A stretch of DNA of 38,943 bases, taken from assembly GCA_010015745.1 (NCBI GenBank), contig ML978345.1, forward strand, positions 1-38,943. The letters are read 5' to 3'. Of this stretch, positions 11,166 to 22,402 are shown piece after piece (position 1 is the stretch's first letter; each line of letters begins with the position of its first letter). The notes under the pieces are model-generated. The model ran no database searches and was not told where the DNA came from. It saw only the letters and a list, made by a program, of their open reading frames with translations. The translations under genes and the position numbers were made by a program. The DNA comes from Setomelanomma holmii. Its lineage: Eukaryota > Ascomycota > Dothideomycetes > Pleosporales > Phaeosphaeriaceae.

Positions 11166-12564
11166 ATGACTTCCTGGAAGAAACGGACACGAAGCGCGGC
11201 GGCACCTTCTGCAGAGCCCGCCTCGACCAAGAGACGGAGGACAAGCGAGAGGTTCCAGCGGAGGGACGAGGCAATTGCTTTGCCGTCAGTGCAATCAGCC
11301 TTGAAGTTGCATGCGATACGTCAGCCATACGTTGTTGCCGGAGATCATCCTGTACCGGAAACACGACATGACACTGAGCTTTTGGTCAAAGTAGAAGCTA
11401 TAGGACTCAATCCAATCGATTGGAAGGCACCGTGAGTGGTGCTTACCTACTTGTCAGTTACATGTGCGCTGACATCTGATCAGCGACTACAACTTTGGCA
11501 TTCCCACGTTACCATACATACCAGGGCGTGAGCTTTCTGGCACAGTAGTGAAAGCCTCAAGTACACCATCATCTCGCATTAAGAAAGGCGACTTGGTCAT
11601 GGTGCCATCAACCGACTACCGCGACCTTCGCAAAGCAGCATTTCAAGAATACACGATTGCGTCGTCTTTCAATACTATACGCCTACCGAAAGGCATCTCC
11701 GTCGATTCGGGCAGCATATTAGGCGTAGCGTTCGTCTCGGCGGCGCTTGCACTCGGAGTATGCATGGGCTCGGACTTTGAAAATATCGAAGATGGACCAG
11801 ATCTCCTCGGTATTGTGCGCAATCTTGACCCGGAGAGTCTGCCGACAGACATACGGCAAGAATGTCTCCATGGTATTGCGGAGAGTGAACGTGCAAAGGC
11901 CGGAGACTTTATAGTAATCTGGGGTGGTAGCTCGACATGTGCGCACGTCACGAAGCAAATCGCACGCTTCGCAGGACTGAAAATCATATCGGTGGTCGAT
12001 GGAGCCAAACACGGACTCAGGCTATCGTCTACACAGGCGATCCGACCCGATCTTGTCGTCGACTCTCATGACCCGCAAAGAGCGATTGACGTGATCAAAG
12101 CCAACACCGGTGGTCGTGCACGCTTTGGTTTCGACACCCAAGGCAAGGACACAGCCGAACATCTGCTTCGCTCTCTCGCTGTCCCTACATCACAACCTCC
12201 CGCGCTTCCCAAGGATGCCAAGGCTTTCGAGAGGCCTGGGGCCAAACTTCCCACTCCGCCGTCCACGCCCTACGAGGCATCTTCAGGCCTGCAAAAATCT
12301 CATCTCGTCGGGCTGACAGGATTACCGAAGACGGATATACCAGATGGCGTTGCATTGCACAGTGTACCTATCAAGCTCTTTCACGAAATCCCAGAAGTGG
12401 GCGAGGCACTCAGTGCGTGGTGCGAGAGGTTGCTGGTGAAGGGCCTGCTCGTACCGCCCGACGTTGTAGGAACCGTGGATGGACTGGAAGGGATAAACGC
12501 GGGACTTGATAGGATGAGGAGGCGAGAGATTAGTGGAGGACGACTGGTCGCTGTACTAAGATGA
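11166..12564 (+). CDS. Medium-chain dehydrogenase/reductase (quinone oxidoreductase / enoyl reductase-like)
   Basis: NAD(P)H-dependent oxidoreductase of the MDR superfamily; substrate unknown. There are two exons, 11166-11431 and 11484-12564, with a 52-nt intron (gtgagt..cag, phase 2); the product is 448 residues. The GroES-like N-terminal domain shows ELLVKVEAIGLNPIDWK and the following PYIPGRELSGTVV. The cofactor-binding part shows GDFIVIWGGSSTCAHVTKQIA, followed by VDGAKHGLRLSS, typical of the fungal group related to trans-acting enoyl reductases and zinc-independent reductases. The catalytic zinc ligands of alcohol dehydrogenases are not evident. Unusual is a basic, Ala-rich N-terminal extension of about 50 residues with TKRRRTSERFQRR. 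The ATG has A at -3 in its context. The gene is divergent from LLM copy 1 and convergent with the second UNC93-like gene, within the oxidoreductase-rich stretch. Confidence 0.8.
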
Positions 12565-12858
12565 CAAATGACCTGCGTTACGTGAAAACCAAAAGTTAGA
12601 CTTCACAATATATCAAGCCGGTAGCGCATCGTCGTAACCTGGTTGTGTTGAACCCAAACAAGAGAACTAAACATGCTCGCGATCACTTTTGTAAGTGAAT
12701 TGCATGCAATACTCTTGGACATTGACCACCATCACAAGTAGCTTCTACAGTATACATCAATAACCAAGCGAAAGCACTTCTGCTCAGCTCCGCTCCTTCT
12801 AGTGCATTCTAGCTGTGGATGCCACTTCTCCGACGTCTCACGGCTCCTTACAAAGTTC

Positions 12859-14443
12859 TCAGCCCAATATCCCCTTGTTCAACTCCTCAGCCTCCGGCTG
12901 ATCCACCTTTACCGTCGGCGTCACGATACCCTTCGCGGTCTGTTCAATCGCGGTCTTCAGCTCACCACCGATTTCCCTGAGGACCAACCATGCAGGCCAG
13001 ATCGCCACGGCCCATAGTGCGAAATTCCAATACACCGCGCCAACCTCGGCAAACACGGTAACGCTCGTGATACCGTAACTCACAGCTTGCCACGCGCTCT
13101 CACTACCTCTCAGCAACGCAGCATAGCGAATGACTTCCGACTCATTGACCGCCAGATTGCCAATGAAGAAGTACAAGAATAGATAGTTGATCTGGAACCC
13201 AGCAGTCAGGAAGATGAAGACGGCGAAAGCGCGACCAAAGCCAGGAGACGCCCAGTCGTATGTTGGCTGCGATGAGCGGAACTCGGTGACGAGCACCGTG
13301 GCCCAGAGCCACCATGCACCTTGCAAAACAACAATCACCCAGAAAGTGCTGCATGCGCGGGTGCGCAGAGGAATCTTGGTGCGGTCCAGGTATTGGCCGA
13401 GCAGATTGCCGCAAGTCACGGCGATGATGCCGGAGAGAAAGGATCCTAGAGCGCGAGCACGGACGGAGAACCACACTGCCTCAATATTAGCTATGCGAAA
13501 TCGGGTGTTGTGTGGGATGGAGAATGTGACTTACGCGCGAGGTAAGTGAAGAATACGGCTTCAGAAAAGACGGCTTGGCCGATCCAGAGAACGATGAGCA
13601 AGAAGCGCTTGGTAAAGAACAGTCTTGTAGTCTCCTTGATCTCAAACATTGGATTCTCCAGGATCGCCAGGACAACTTTCTTTCCATCTTTCCGCTGAAC
13701 CTGACTCGGTCTGTTCAAGAACAGTCCTACCACAGGGCCAACACACTGTAAGGCGATGAAGATCAAGTACACGGTGTACGTGACTTTGCCGGCTTGATCA
13801 CGGTCTGCATTGAGTCCGAGATTGATTGCTCCACCAAGGATTTGGCCAGCGAGACGATACGTAAGCCAGTAGCCGAGTGCTTTGCCTTTGTTCCATGGCT
13901 CAGGATATGCCATGGCGATGGCAGCTTCCGCCATCCAGAAGACGCCTGCTGAAATGCCGCAGAGCGAGGAGCCTAGGTAGATGAACCATTCTGTTCCAAA
14001 GCGGTTGTTGGTGTAAAGTGCTGCCGCATATGGAGCATATCCAATACTGGATGCATATGAGCATTGTGGAATTCGGGTAGAGGCTCTTTACTTACGTGCC
14101 GAAGATGAGTGCTCCTTTGATACCAATGTAGTGCACGATTATACTGCTGAAGTAGCAGCTACCTACCATGAGGCAGAATGTGAGCGCATTGCCAGCATTC
14201 ACGAGATGTGGCGATTGTGCTCCTCCGGCTCCGAGGGAATTCATGGCGCCCCATATTCCTGGGGCACTGAAGTTACACAGACCCAAGATGGTCATGTTGA
14301 AGGGCGTTGAGCGGTACCATTTTACTATAGCTTGTCAACACCTTTCGCCTTGGATCTTACAGAATGATTGGAGTACCTGGGTAGTCACGCCGCTCTACGC
14401 CTGCGTCACTGCCGGATTCGATTGAGGTATCTTTATTGGCCAT
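12859..14443 (-). CDS. UNC93-like major facilitator transporter, intact paralogue
   Basis: Multi-pass membrane carrier of the UNC93-like (DUF895) group; substrate unknown. Four exons are 14443-14377, 14324-14096, 14046-13535 and 13475-12859. Introns are 52, 49, 49 and 59 nt with good donors (gtactc, gtaagt, gtaagt, gtaagt), all in phase, for 474 residues. The start MANKDTSIES is short and polar. Membrane segments begin at KWYRSTPFNMTILGLCNFSAPGIWGAMNSLG. Later landmarks are NAGNALTFCLMVG, IGYAPYAAALYTNNRFGTEWF, GGAINLGLN, KVTYTVYLIFIALQCVG and LWFSVRARALGSFLSGI. The C-terminal tail is charged and cytosolic in appearance. Compared with the copy at 6456-7999 it is uninterrupted, so it could be the remaining functional carrier of the pair. 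Confidence 0.85.
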
Positions 14444-15146
14444 GATAATTGATGCTGCTGAAACCCAACAACCTGGTAATGTGTGAACAGAAATCGTGAT
14501 TCTTCAATCACATTCCTATCATCCACCTTTTGAAGTCTCAAACTTCACCGCGCAATGATACCTAGTCCCACGGTGCATTGGTGCAGCTAGCCCATGCTGA
14601 TGCGTCCCCCTGCCCGAGAAAGAATCAGCACCACAACCCGACCCAAGACCCTGGGGAACCACATCTCCGGTAGTCGGACATTTTCATTCTAGAACTCTCG
14701 TATACGAATTAATTGCGCCGTTGTATGTCAATTCGGTCTTGTTTCGGCACGTTGCGAGGGGCAGTATTTTGATGGGGTAGCACGCCATCTCCAAGGTACT
14801 TGACGACGTACCGCGGCATGGCCCACTCGCAACGTGCGGAGATCGGCGCGTGAGGGCGGAATGATTCCTGCGAGGAACATGCTGGAGGTTATGATGACAG
14901 AGATAAGGAAATGTCGTGACTGGTATTTTAAACTTGCGAGTCAAGATTTGAGCGATGTAACGATTAATCAAACGTGGCTTGCCGCGACAGATGAGACCTC
15001 AGCAGGCGCAAAATGTTGTGCTTGTTGACCATGACTATGACAATTGCGTGGTAAATCTGTATTGTCGAGAAAATAAGTCTGGACTATAGGGCGGTGATAT
15101 TGACATGTGCTAAATCCATGCATGAGTCGCTTACGCAGGTGAATGT
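14444..15146. other. Intergenic region upstream of UNC93-like gene
   Basis: About 700 bp hold the promoter of the UNC93-like gene and the 3' UTR of the flavoprotein monooxygenase, both on the minus strand. Open frames under 100 codons show no family similarity. No RNA gene or repeat was recognised. Confidence 0.5.
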
Positions 15147-17076
15147 TCAGGTCTTCTTCCTTGCACCAGGTACGTCCCACCAGCTTTCGTGCAAGTCTCT
15201 TAGATCCACTTCTTTACCAGGCGCTCTCAGGTATGAGGTCAGGTCTGTCGACTCGTCGGTCTCTGCTTGAGTATAGCCGTTGCCGAAGTAGGCAAATCGA
15301 TTGCCCTTATGTTCGCGCTCATACTCCCAGTCTTCCCATCGCGGCTCACGTCTGACTATAGTGATATGTGCGGCTGAACCGGGCCAAAGACCATGGATAC
15401 GCTGTCCAGGAATTCCGCCGTTGTTCCATGATGAGCAGTTGTCGGTCAGCACTGTCGTGGGAAAGAAAGCATCGCAGTAGTCGACGAAGTCATCTGCTGC
15501 CTCCTTTGATGGTGCTATGGATTTGAGGCCCTGTGTCGACACCTTGCGGAACACCTTAGCAAAGTATGTAAGTGCAGTTTCAACAGCTTGCGGCACTGTA
15601 CCCGACGGTCCGGTAGCATGTGGTCCAGCTAGAAAGAAAAAATTGGGAAAGCCAGGTGTGGCTAATCCAAGATATGTGTATGGGAAACCCCATTCGCCCT
15701 CCGGCTTCCATGCCTCGTGAAGATCTACACCCCGTGACTTGATGGAAAATGGTGGTACGAGGTCGGTGTTGGCGCCAGTAGCACAGAAAATGGCGTCGAA
15801 GTCGAAAGATCTTCCGTCGTTGGTCTCAATACCATTACTTGTGAAGCGTTTGATCTGTGTCTTAATGAGCTCGACATTTTCTTCCGTCAAAGACTCCAAG
15901 TATCCAGGGCCCGGTGTCAACCGTCGGCAATGTGGAGCGAAATCTGGAATTAGACCATCGAGAAGTTCCGGCTTTTTTGCTGCTCGCTGTTTCATGACAT
16001 CGATGAAAAGCTCCCGAATGCCTTCGTTCTCAGTTGAGCCACGCACCATGGCCTTGAATCTTCTCCAGTACCTATCCTCGATCTCCTTCCGGAATGCGAG
16101 GTATGTTTCTGGGTCTTCGAACGACTTCCTCTGTTCCTCAGGATATGGTTGTGGCTCAAAAGTCCGCTCGTCACCAGCCCAAGATGTTGCGATCCATGTT
16201 GGATTACGGACGAAGTGAGTAACATGCTTCGCAACGAGCTGTAGATTTGGCACGACCTGAATACCACTTGCACCGTTTCCGATGATTGCAATCTTCTTGC
16301 CTTTGGGGTCGAAGGAGGGATCCCAATTCGAAGTATGCCTCAAATGACCTTTGTAGTCATCTAGACCCGGATAATCAGGTAGTTTCCAAGAATTGAAACG
16401 GCCAATTGCAGTGATGACGAAGTTGAATGTCTCCATTGATGTGGTACCGTTGTCCAGATCGTGCACTTTCACCCGCCACTTAGATTGTGCCTCATCCCAT
16501 TCTGCTTCTTCCACACGATGTCGTAGTTTCAGATACTTGTAGACGTTGTGTTTCTTAGCCTGGGCTTGCCAATAGTCACGGATCTCAGCACCTTTCGCAA
16601 AGATTTCAGACCATTGAGTATTCGGTGAGAATGTCGATTGATACACATGGGCCGGAATGTCGCATCGCACTCCAGGATAGATGTTCTCAAGCCAGGTGCC
16701 GCTCTACATGGAATTAGATCGACGTTTCTCCTCGCATGGCTATCACATCACTTACGACATCTTGATTCTTCTCGAAGATCGTCAACTTGATGCCCGGAAC
16801 CTTTGCAGGAAGAAGAATGCCAGCATTTATGCCGGCAAGGCCAGCACCGATAACCGCGATACTGACTTCCCGTACATGATCGATACAATGGCTAGCATCG
16901 AGCTGTAGCTCTGAGACAGGGTACGGTATAGGCAACTCAGGTCGCGTATTGACTTGCTCTGTCTCCTTTGCTGGCGCGAGATGTCCCGTGAGCTGTGCGA
17001 CGCGTCGTGTCGAGGTCGATGTTTGGGCTTCGGTTGTGGTCTTGTCCGAGGCGGGAATAACCGGATTGGGTGCCAT
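15147..17076 (-). CDS. Flavin-containing monooxygenase, Baeyer-Villiger type
   Basis: FAD- and NADPH-dependent monooxygenase likely to insert oxygen next to a carbonyl, giving an ester or lactone; substrate unknown. Two exons, 17076-16756 and 16703-15147, flank a 52-nt intron (gtaagt..tag, phase 0) for 625 residues. The splice joins NQDV to SGTWLENIYPGVRCD, the conserved flavin-binding block. The FAD Rossmann motif GAGLAG is at about residues 77-82, and the second, NADPH-type motif GNGASG at about 249-254. The Baeyer-Villiger fingerprint appears as YKGHLRHTSNWD at about 224-235, with Y where F is usual. Further blocks are ATGANTDLVPPF and FFFLAGPHATGPSG. The N-terminal 70 residues are Thr/Ser/Pro-rich and not conserved. 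It is divergent with the transporter at 17562, suggesting shared regulation and possibly uptake of its substrate. Confidence 0.88.
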
Positions 17077-17561
17077 TATGTAATTGCTGAGACCTGTTCA
17101 CGCTCCTTGCTGCGACGCTCTTTCTACACACATGCACTTTTCATCGAGTCGACTTTTAAAGCCATGCTGCAAGTCGTCGCGCTATACGAGTCTACTGATG
17201 CGCTCCGAAGGCGTGATACAACCGTTATCATTCCGCTATCGGGTCCTAACCATCGGTGCCGGTCGTGCATAAGCATGCGAGCACGTCTTCACCCCACTCG
17301 CTGACGGGATTGCCATGTGGCAACCGGCCACTTCTGTCGTGCTTGCTACCCTGCATTGACTCAACGTCTCGCTCCTCAGGGCGGACCGCACCCAGTACAG
17401 ACATTGCGCGTCCAAAGCTCAAGCCACAATGGCTAGAAGCAAAATGTGCACCGCGAAGAATGGCCGAGCTGTAATGCTCGTGTCGAAGCTTGAGCGTACA
17501 TATATGTCAAGCTGAGTGACTTAGAGACAGCTATCGACGGCCTCCAACCTTGACTATCAGA
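17077..17561. promoter_or_regulatory. Divergent promoter region (flavin monooxygenase / MFS transporter)
   Basis: The 485 bp between the two opposite starts must contain both promoters. An inexact inverted element (tggcaaccggcca, near 17317) is visible but cannot be assigned to a regulator. No coding potential was accepted here. Confidence 0.5.
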
Positions 17562-19340
17562 ATGTCTGTACAGACCAAGACCCGCAAATGGTATCAGATA
17601 CGGTGGTTTCAGGACTATGACACTCCAGAGGAACGAAAACTGATTTTCAAGCTGGACCTCCTCATAGTTCCCTATGTCTTCTTGGTATGCGAACCCGCAC
17701 ATTGTAAAGGAAATGAAGCTGTACTGATAAGGGTTGTAGGCGTATTGGGTGAAATACATTGATCAGGCGAATATCAGTGAGTAGAGGACGAACTGTGTGG
17801 TTCAGTGTATACTGACTATAGACAGACAACTCCTATGTTGCTGGTCTCAAGGAAGATTTGGGCTTCAAAGGCAATGAGCTCGTGCGCCTACAGACCATGT
17901 ACACTCTGGGCGCCGTCCTGGGACAGCTTCCATTCATGTACCTCTTCACTCGGATTCCTATGTTCTACTTGATTCCTGTCCTCGATGTTGCTTGGGGTGT
18001 CTTCACTCTGCTACAGTACCGCGTTCACTCGTTTGCTGAGCTCGCTGCCTATAGATTCTTGGTCGGGTGGTTCGAAGCAGCTGTAAGTACCTAGGCGGAT
18101 CGAACATAGACACCCACTGACCATCGACTAGTTCTTTCCCGCTGTGCATGTAAGTCTGAATCTAAGGTACTTCATCTGAGACAAGCACTAACCTCGCACT
18201 TTGCGATTTTGCAGTACATCTTCGGTAAGTTCACTAGCGGTAACATGCATTCATGGTCGCTAACCACGTACCAGGCTCTTGGTACCGAGGCGATGAAATC
18301 GGACGCCGCGGCGGGTTCTTTTATGTTGGCCTGACCTTAGGCACACTCACAGCAGCTCTGATCCAATCAGGAGCATCAGCCCGCTTAGACGGAGTCCATG
18401 GCCTTGCAGGGTGGCGCTGGATGTACATTATCTGTGCCATCATTACCATACCCGTGGGAATCCTTGGATTGATCGTCCTTCCAGGAACGCCCGATAAGCC
18501 CAATAAGTGGGTTCTAAGTGAACGCGATGTTGAGATTGCCAAAGGCCGACTACAACGTGCTGGCCACAAGACCGAGGGCAAGGTCACTTTACAAACGTTC
18601 GTCCGACTTGCCAAGTCCCCACGCGTATGGTCACTACTACTGCTGGACATTTTCTTTTGGAATGGTTCGTTCAACACTTCCAGTGGTGGTTATCTACTAT
18701 GGGTCAAGAGTCTCAAGCGCTACTCCCCTGCTCGCATCAATGAGCTCGGAGCCATCTCGCCTGCCCTTGGAATATTCTACACACTTTTTGTGTGCTTCGC
18801 TTCGGACTTGGTACTTGGTCCTGCTTGGGTCATCACAGTCGCACATGTCTGGAACATCATTGGCTTGATTATCTTGACGATATGGCACGTTCCAGAGTCA
18901 GCCCTATGGTTTGCATTCATGACCACGTACTCGGCGGTCGCCATGTCAAGTGTTCTCTATGGGTGGATCAACAGTCAGCTTAGCTACTCGCCAGCGGAGC
19001 GCTCCGTCGCGTTGGTATTCGCAAACGCCCTCGCGCAATCAACGACAGCTTGGACGCCATTGTTGGTCTTCAAGACCGTGGAAGCACCGCGATTTCACAA
19101 AGGATACCCGTTTGTGCTGGCAAATGCGATCTGCTTGATCGTGCTCGCCCATATCATCAATATCTATGTGAAGAAGAGAAATAAGTAAGCTCTCAAGATC
19201 TTGCGGAAGGGTAACGACTAATCCATGGCAGTGCAAGCCCTTCCCCCTCCGACGATGAACATGCTAGTTCGTTCGAGGAAGCAAGTGTCCGCATCTCACC
19301 CGACAAGAGAGCCGTGCCAGTGGCCGAGGGCCCAGCTTGA
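17562..19340 (+). CDS. MFS transporter, allantoate/pantothenate (Dal5/liz1) type
   Basis: Plasma-membrane proton symporter of the anion:cation symporter family, whose members carry vitamins, allantoate or other small organic anions; substrate not deducible. Seven exons: 17562-17684, 17740-17776, 17826-18082, 18132-18149, 18215-18224, 18275-19184 and 19232-19340. All phases agree, for 487 residues. Exons 4 and 5 are only 18 and 10 nt and encode FFPAVH and YIF, joining RFLVGWFEAA to GSWYRGDEIGRRGG, a conserved loop in this family. Early motifs are EERKLIFKLDLLIVPYVFL and KYIDQANI. Later motifs are LYGWINSQLSYSPAERS and AWTPLLVFKTVEAPRFHKGYPF. A last 47-nt intron (gtaagc..cag) adds an acidic Ser-rich tail (SPSDDEHASSFEEAS); if it is retained, translation ends at TAA just after KKRNK. 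It is divergent from the Baeyer-Villiger-type enzyme. Confidence 0.88.
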
Positions 19341-20041
19341 GTCGCAGACCGATCAGTCGATGGAATACCGCCTTGTTTGATCGAATTCACGAGGCTGTAT
19401 AACGTCTAGATAGACAATCATCAAGGAATCGCCAGCGTCCTCAATATAGGAAGTTATCTGCCATAGTCATGTGTAGACAACTAGCGCTTCGCAAAACCCT
19501 TGTGATAGAGTTCCTCATTTTGGTGTCGACCTGCCATCCTCTCATACCAAAAGATCCCCATCAAAACCCTTTGCAAACATTTGGCATCTCAACTGGGACT
19601 CAAAAGAATCTCAAAGGTTCATTCGTAAAGCAAGACGCTCAGCTCCGAAGTAACGGACAAAGGCGCAAATCTATGAAACCAACATGGCCATCTCTATACG
19701 AGCACCGCAATGAAGCAAAGCACGCAATTATAAGCAACGATCAGTCGTTCCAACTACCATTGCGCTGCAGCCTGACGTACCCCACTGCATGCGACTTTGG
19801 AAACCGTTATCAGATTGCGCAATGTCAGCCCTGCATCACGAAAACGCTCAACCGAACCATCATCACGCCCAGGTCGCCTAAGCGAGTGGGGTAATGCAAT
19901 GCAACACCAAAGCTTCGGAACGTGTTCGGGAAGGGTGAGCATGTGTTGAGAGGTCGTATTGTCAGAATTACAATTTCGTATTCTTGCCTTTTCGATGTTG
20001 CGTGTGGATGAGACCAGTCCAACAACACCCAAATCGCAACC
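19341..20041. other. Intergenic, no gene accepted
   Basis: Contains the 3' UTR of the transporter and the promoter of LLM monooxygenase copy 2. A plus-strand open frame of 141 codons at 19469-19894 and overlapping minus-strand frames show no recognisable similarity or splice support. Confidence 0.5.
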
Positions 20042-21694
20042 ATGCCCGAATCAACCTCGAATGGTGCCAATGGCGCAGATGGCATCAATAATGGCGCTAC
20101 CCACTCAAAGAAGAAGATCCTCATCAATGCCTTTGATATGAGCACAGTCGGCCACTTGAGCCCTGGCCAGTGGAAGAATCCCAAGGACAAGTCCGCAACG
20201 AAGCGAAAATTACAGTACTGGATCGACCTTGCTAAGCTACTCGATCCAGGCGGTATCAATGCACTCTTCCTCGCTGATACATATGGTGGCTACGATACAT
20301 ATGAGGACAGCTTGGACAATTGTATAAGGCGGGCGGCGCAATGGCCAATGACGGATCCTACGATTGTATGTATCATTGCAACGCCGATTAACGGGCGCGC
20401 ATATTGATCATGAAATAGCCCATCTCAGCAATGGCGGCAGTAACCAAAAACTTGAGCTTCGCGATTACTGCATCGACTTCATTCGAGCCTCCATTTCTTC
20501 TTGCCAAGAGGTTCAGCACGCTAGATCATCTGACTGGCGGAAGGTTCGGCTGGAACATCGTTACGAGCTGGAAGAAAGCGGCGTTCAAAGCTATCGGACT
20601 TGACAATCCCATTGAGCATGACGAGCGGTATATCCAGGCTGATGAGTATCTTCGCGTGTTATACAAGTAAGCGGAACATCGAGCTCTTCACTTGTCACCA
20701 CTAATCCCCGCAAAGACTCTGGGAAGGAAGCTGGTCCAACGATGCAATCACCGAAACTAAAGATGCAGATGAATACATCGACCCAGACAAAATTCGCACC
20801 ATCAAACACAACGGAAAATTCTTCAACCTGGAATCCAGACACATAGTTGATCCCTCACCCCAACGTACACCCTTCCTCTTCCAAGCTGGAACTTCATCCG
20901 CAGGGTCAGAATTTGCAGCCACCCACGCAGAAGCGATTTTCGTCTCCTCACACTCGCCTCTCGTCCTAAAACCAAAGATCGCCAAAATCCGCGCCTTAGC
21001 CAAGGAGAAAGGCCGAGATCCGCAAACTGTCAAATGCTTTGCGACTTTCACGCCCGTCCTAGGTCGGACGGACTCCGAAGCGCAAGAAAAGTACGCCGAG
21101 CTGAAAAAGTACGCGAGTGAGATTGGCGGTCTGGTCTTGGTTTCTGGCTGGACGGGAATCGATCTGAGTAAATATCCGCCCGATCATGTGCTGAGTGCGG
21201 ATGATACGACGACGGATCATCGGGTGAGGAGTTTGTTGGATCAGTTCACTGTCACGTCGCCTGAAGTGCCGGAATGGACGCCGAGAGTGATTGCGGAGAA
21301 GGCGTCGATAGGTGGTCTTGGACCTGTTGCTGTGGGGTCGCCTGCGACGGTTGCGGATGAGCTGGAGCGCTGGGTCGCGGAGGCAGATGTTGATGGGTTT
21401 AATATTGGGTACGTGACTACGCCGGGGAGTTTTGAGGATGTGGTTGAGCTGTTGGTGCCGGAGTTGCGGAAGCGCGGGATTTATGCGGAGATTCCGGAGG
21501 GTGAGAGGGATGAGGAGTGGACGGCGCGGGAGAAGGTGTATGGGAAGGGGCAGAAGGGATTGAGGAATGATCATACGGGTTCGAGGTATAGGTATGATGT
21601 TTATGAGGAGACTGAGCGGGAAGAAAGGGATGCGAAGCGTAAGGCTGAGGATGGCATTGAGAATGGCACTTCAGCGAAGAAGCTGAAGCAATGA
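20042..21694 (+). CDS. LLM-class flavin-dependent monooxygenase (NtaA/SnaA/DszA-like), copy 2
   Basis: Luciferase-fold FMNH2-dependent monooxygenase, substrate unknown. Three exons, 20042-20365, 20419-20666 and 20716-21694, have introns of 53 nt (gtatgt..tag, phase 0) and 49 nt (gtaagc..aag, phase 2); the product is 516 residues. Family blocks in order are KILINAFDMS, GHLSPGQWKNP, LAKLLDPGGINALFLADTYGGYDTY, AQWPMTDP, DHLTGGRFGWNIVTSW, HDERYIQADEY, SPQRTPFLFQAGTSSAGSEFA and GWTGIDLSKYPPDH. The C-terminus is highly charged and ends in a basic Lys-rich tail (AKKLKQ) resembling a nuclear signal, although such tails could be incidental. It has fewer introns than copy 1 and lacks its microexon. Its 3' end is 69 bp from that of the convergent acetolactate-decarboxylase-like gene. 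Relatives act with a flavin reductase, not seen in this window. Confidence 0.9.
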
Positions 21695-21763
21695 TACGAA
21701 TAGGCGGGCTCTTTGACAGACTTCTTTCCGGAAGCTCCCAGATCCATGGAATTTCCAGCTCTT

Positions 21764-22402
21764 TCAGTCCCTTGACAACTTGACATCCTCCCACTCCGGG
21801 CCCTGTGGAAACCCCAAATGGAACCTCCCACACTTTGCAAACGTCAAAGTAAACGCCTCTTCAATCTCGAAATCTGTCAGTTTCCCCCCCTTCGTCTCAT
21901 CTTCATCCAGAAAATGCGCATGAATCCGCGGCCCACTCATCTCTCTCATCCACTTGGGCACCACGAAGCCAAACATCGTGCCCGACCTGCCCTTCCATTG
22001 CCCACCCTCTTCGAAACTCACCGACGCAAACGCCGCATAAATCTTGAATGGGGTAAGCGTATTGACCGCTTTCGCAGGCCCCAGTTCCTCAGATCCAATA
22101 AGATCCTCTAGTCCCTCAAAACTCAGTCCAGGTAACTGCACGCGATACGTAGGTTGATAAGTCGTGACCATAGCAAATGGCAGCCGTGCATTTTGCGGCG
22201 CCGATACAGCGGTTCCATCTTGTCGAATGGCGTAGGCTTGCTGGCCGAGCAGGATCATGAGGTGCCCATCTTCGTAGACGCCGATACCGTCGGTGCCGTG
22301 GGATGTTAGGTCGGCTGTGCGTGGTTGGCCTGTGTTGAAGTGTGCGGCGAGGGCGGCATGGGTGGAGAACTGGAAGATGTCGTTGGGGATGGAACCGACC
22401 AT
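21764..22402 (-). CDS. Alpha-acetolactate decarboxylase-like protein, key residues missing
   Basis: Intronless gene for 212 residues with the fold signature of acetolactate decarboxylase, a zinc enzyme that makes acetoin. Matching blocks are IFQFSTHAALAAHF, TSHGTDGIGVYEDGHLMIL, LPFAMVTTYQPTY, TMFGFVVPKWM and RIHAHFLDEDETKGGKLTDFEIEE. In characterised bacterial enzymes three His residues bind zinc (H-x-H and a later GGH). Here the first two are present (His161, His163) but the third position reads GGK (Lys174). The catalytic Glu of the LDGEM block appears as His47, and the Arg-containing RTVPxQ block is not recognisable. It may therefore have lost decarboxylase activity or have another role. 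Assignment rests on motif order and spacing; a database search was not possible. Confidence 0.65.
   Translation of the reverse strand: MVGSIPNDIFQFSTHAALAAHFNTGQPRTADLTSHGTDGIGVYEDGHLMILLGQQAYAIRQDGTAVSAPQNARLPFAMVTTYQPTYRVQLPGLSFEGLEDLIGSEELGPAKAVNTLTPFKIYAAFASVSFEEGGQWKGRSGTMFGFVVPKWMREMSGPRIHAHFLDEDETKGGKLTDFEIEEAFTLTFAKCGRFHLGFPQGPEWEDVKLSRD

Noticed and set aside
10950..17398. Shared 10-mer CACCCAGTAC in the two divergent promoters (10950-10959 and 17389-17398)
   Set aside because: One shared 10-mer between two regions of about 500 bp is expected by chance at a rate near 0.5, so it cannot be called an operator.
19469..19894. 141-codon open frame on the plus strand
   Set aside because: No recognisable motif, composition unlike neighbouring genes, and overlapping open frames of similar length on the other strand.
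6456..22402. Classical secondary-metabolite cluster
   Set aside because: No PKS, NRPS, terpene synthase or prenyltransferase and no pathway-specific Zn2Cys6 regulator was found; only tailoring-type enzymes and transporters are present.
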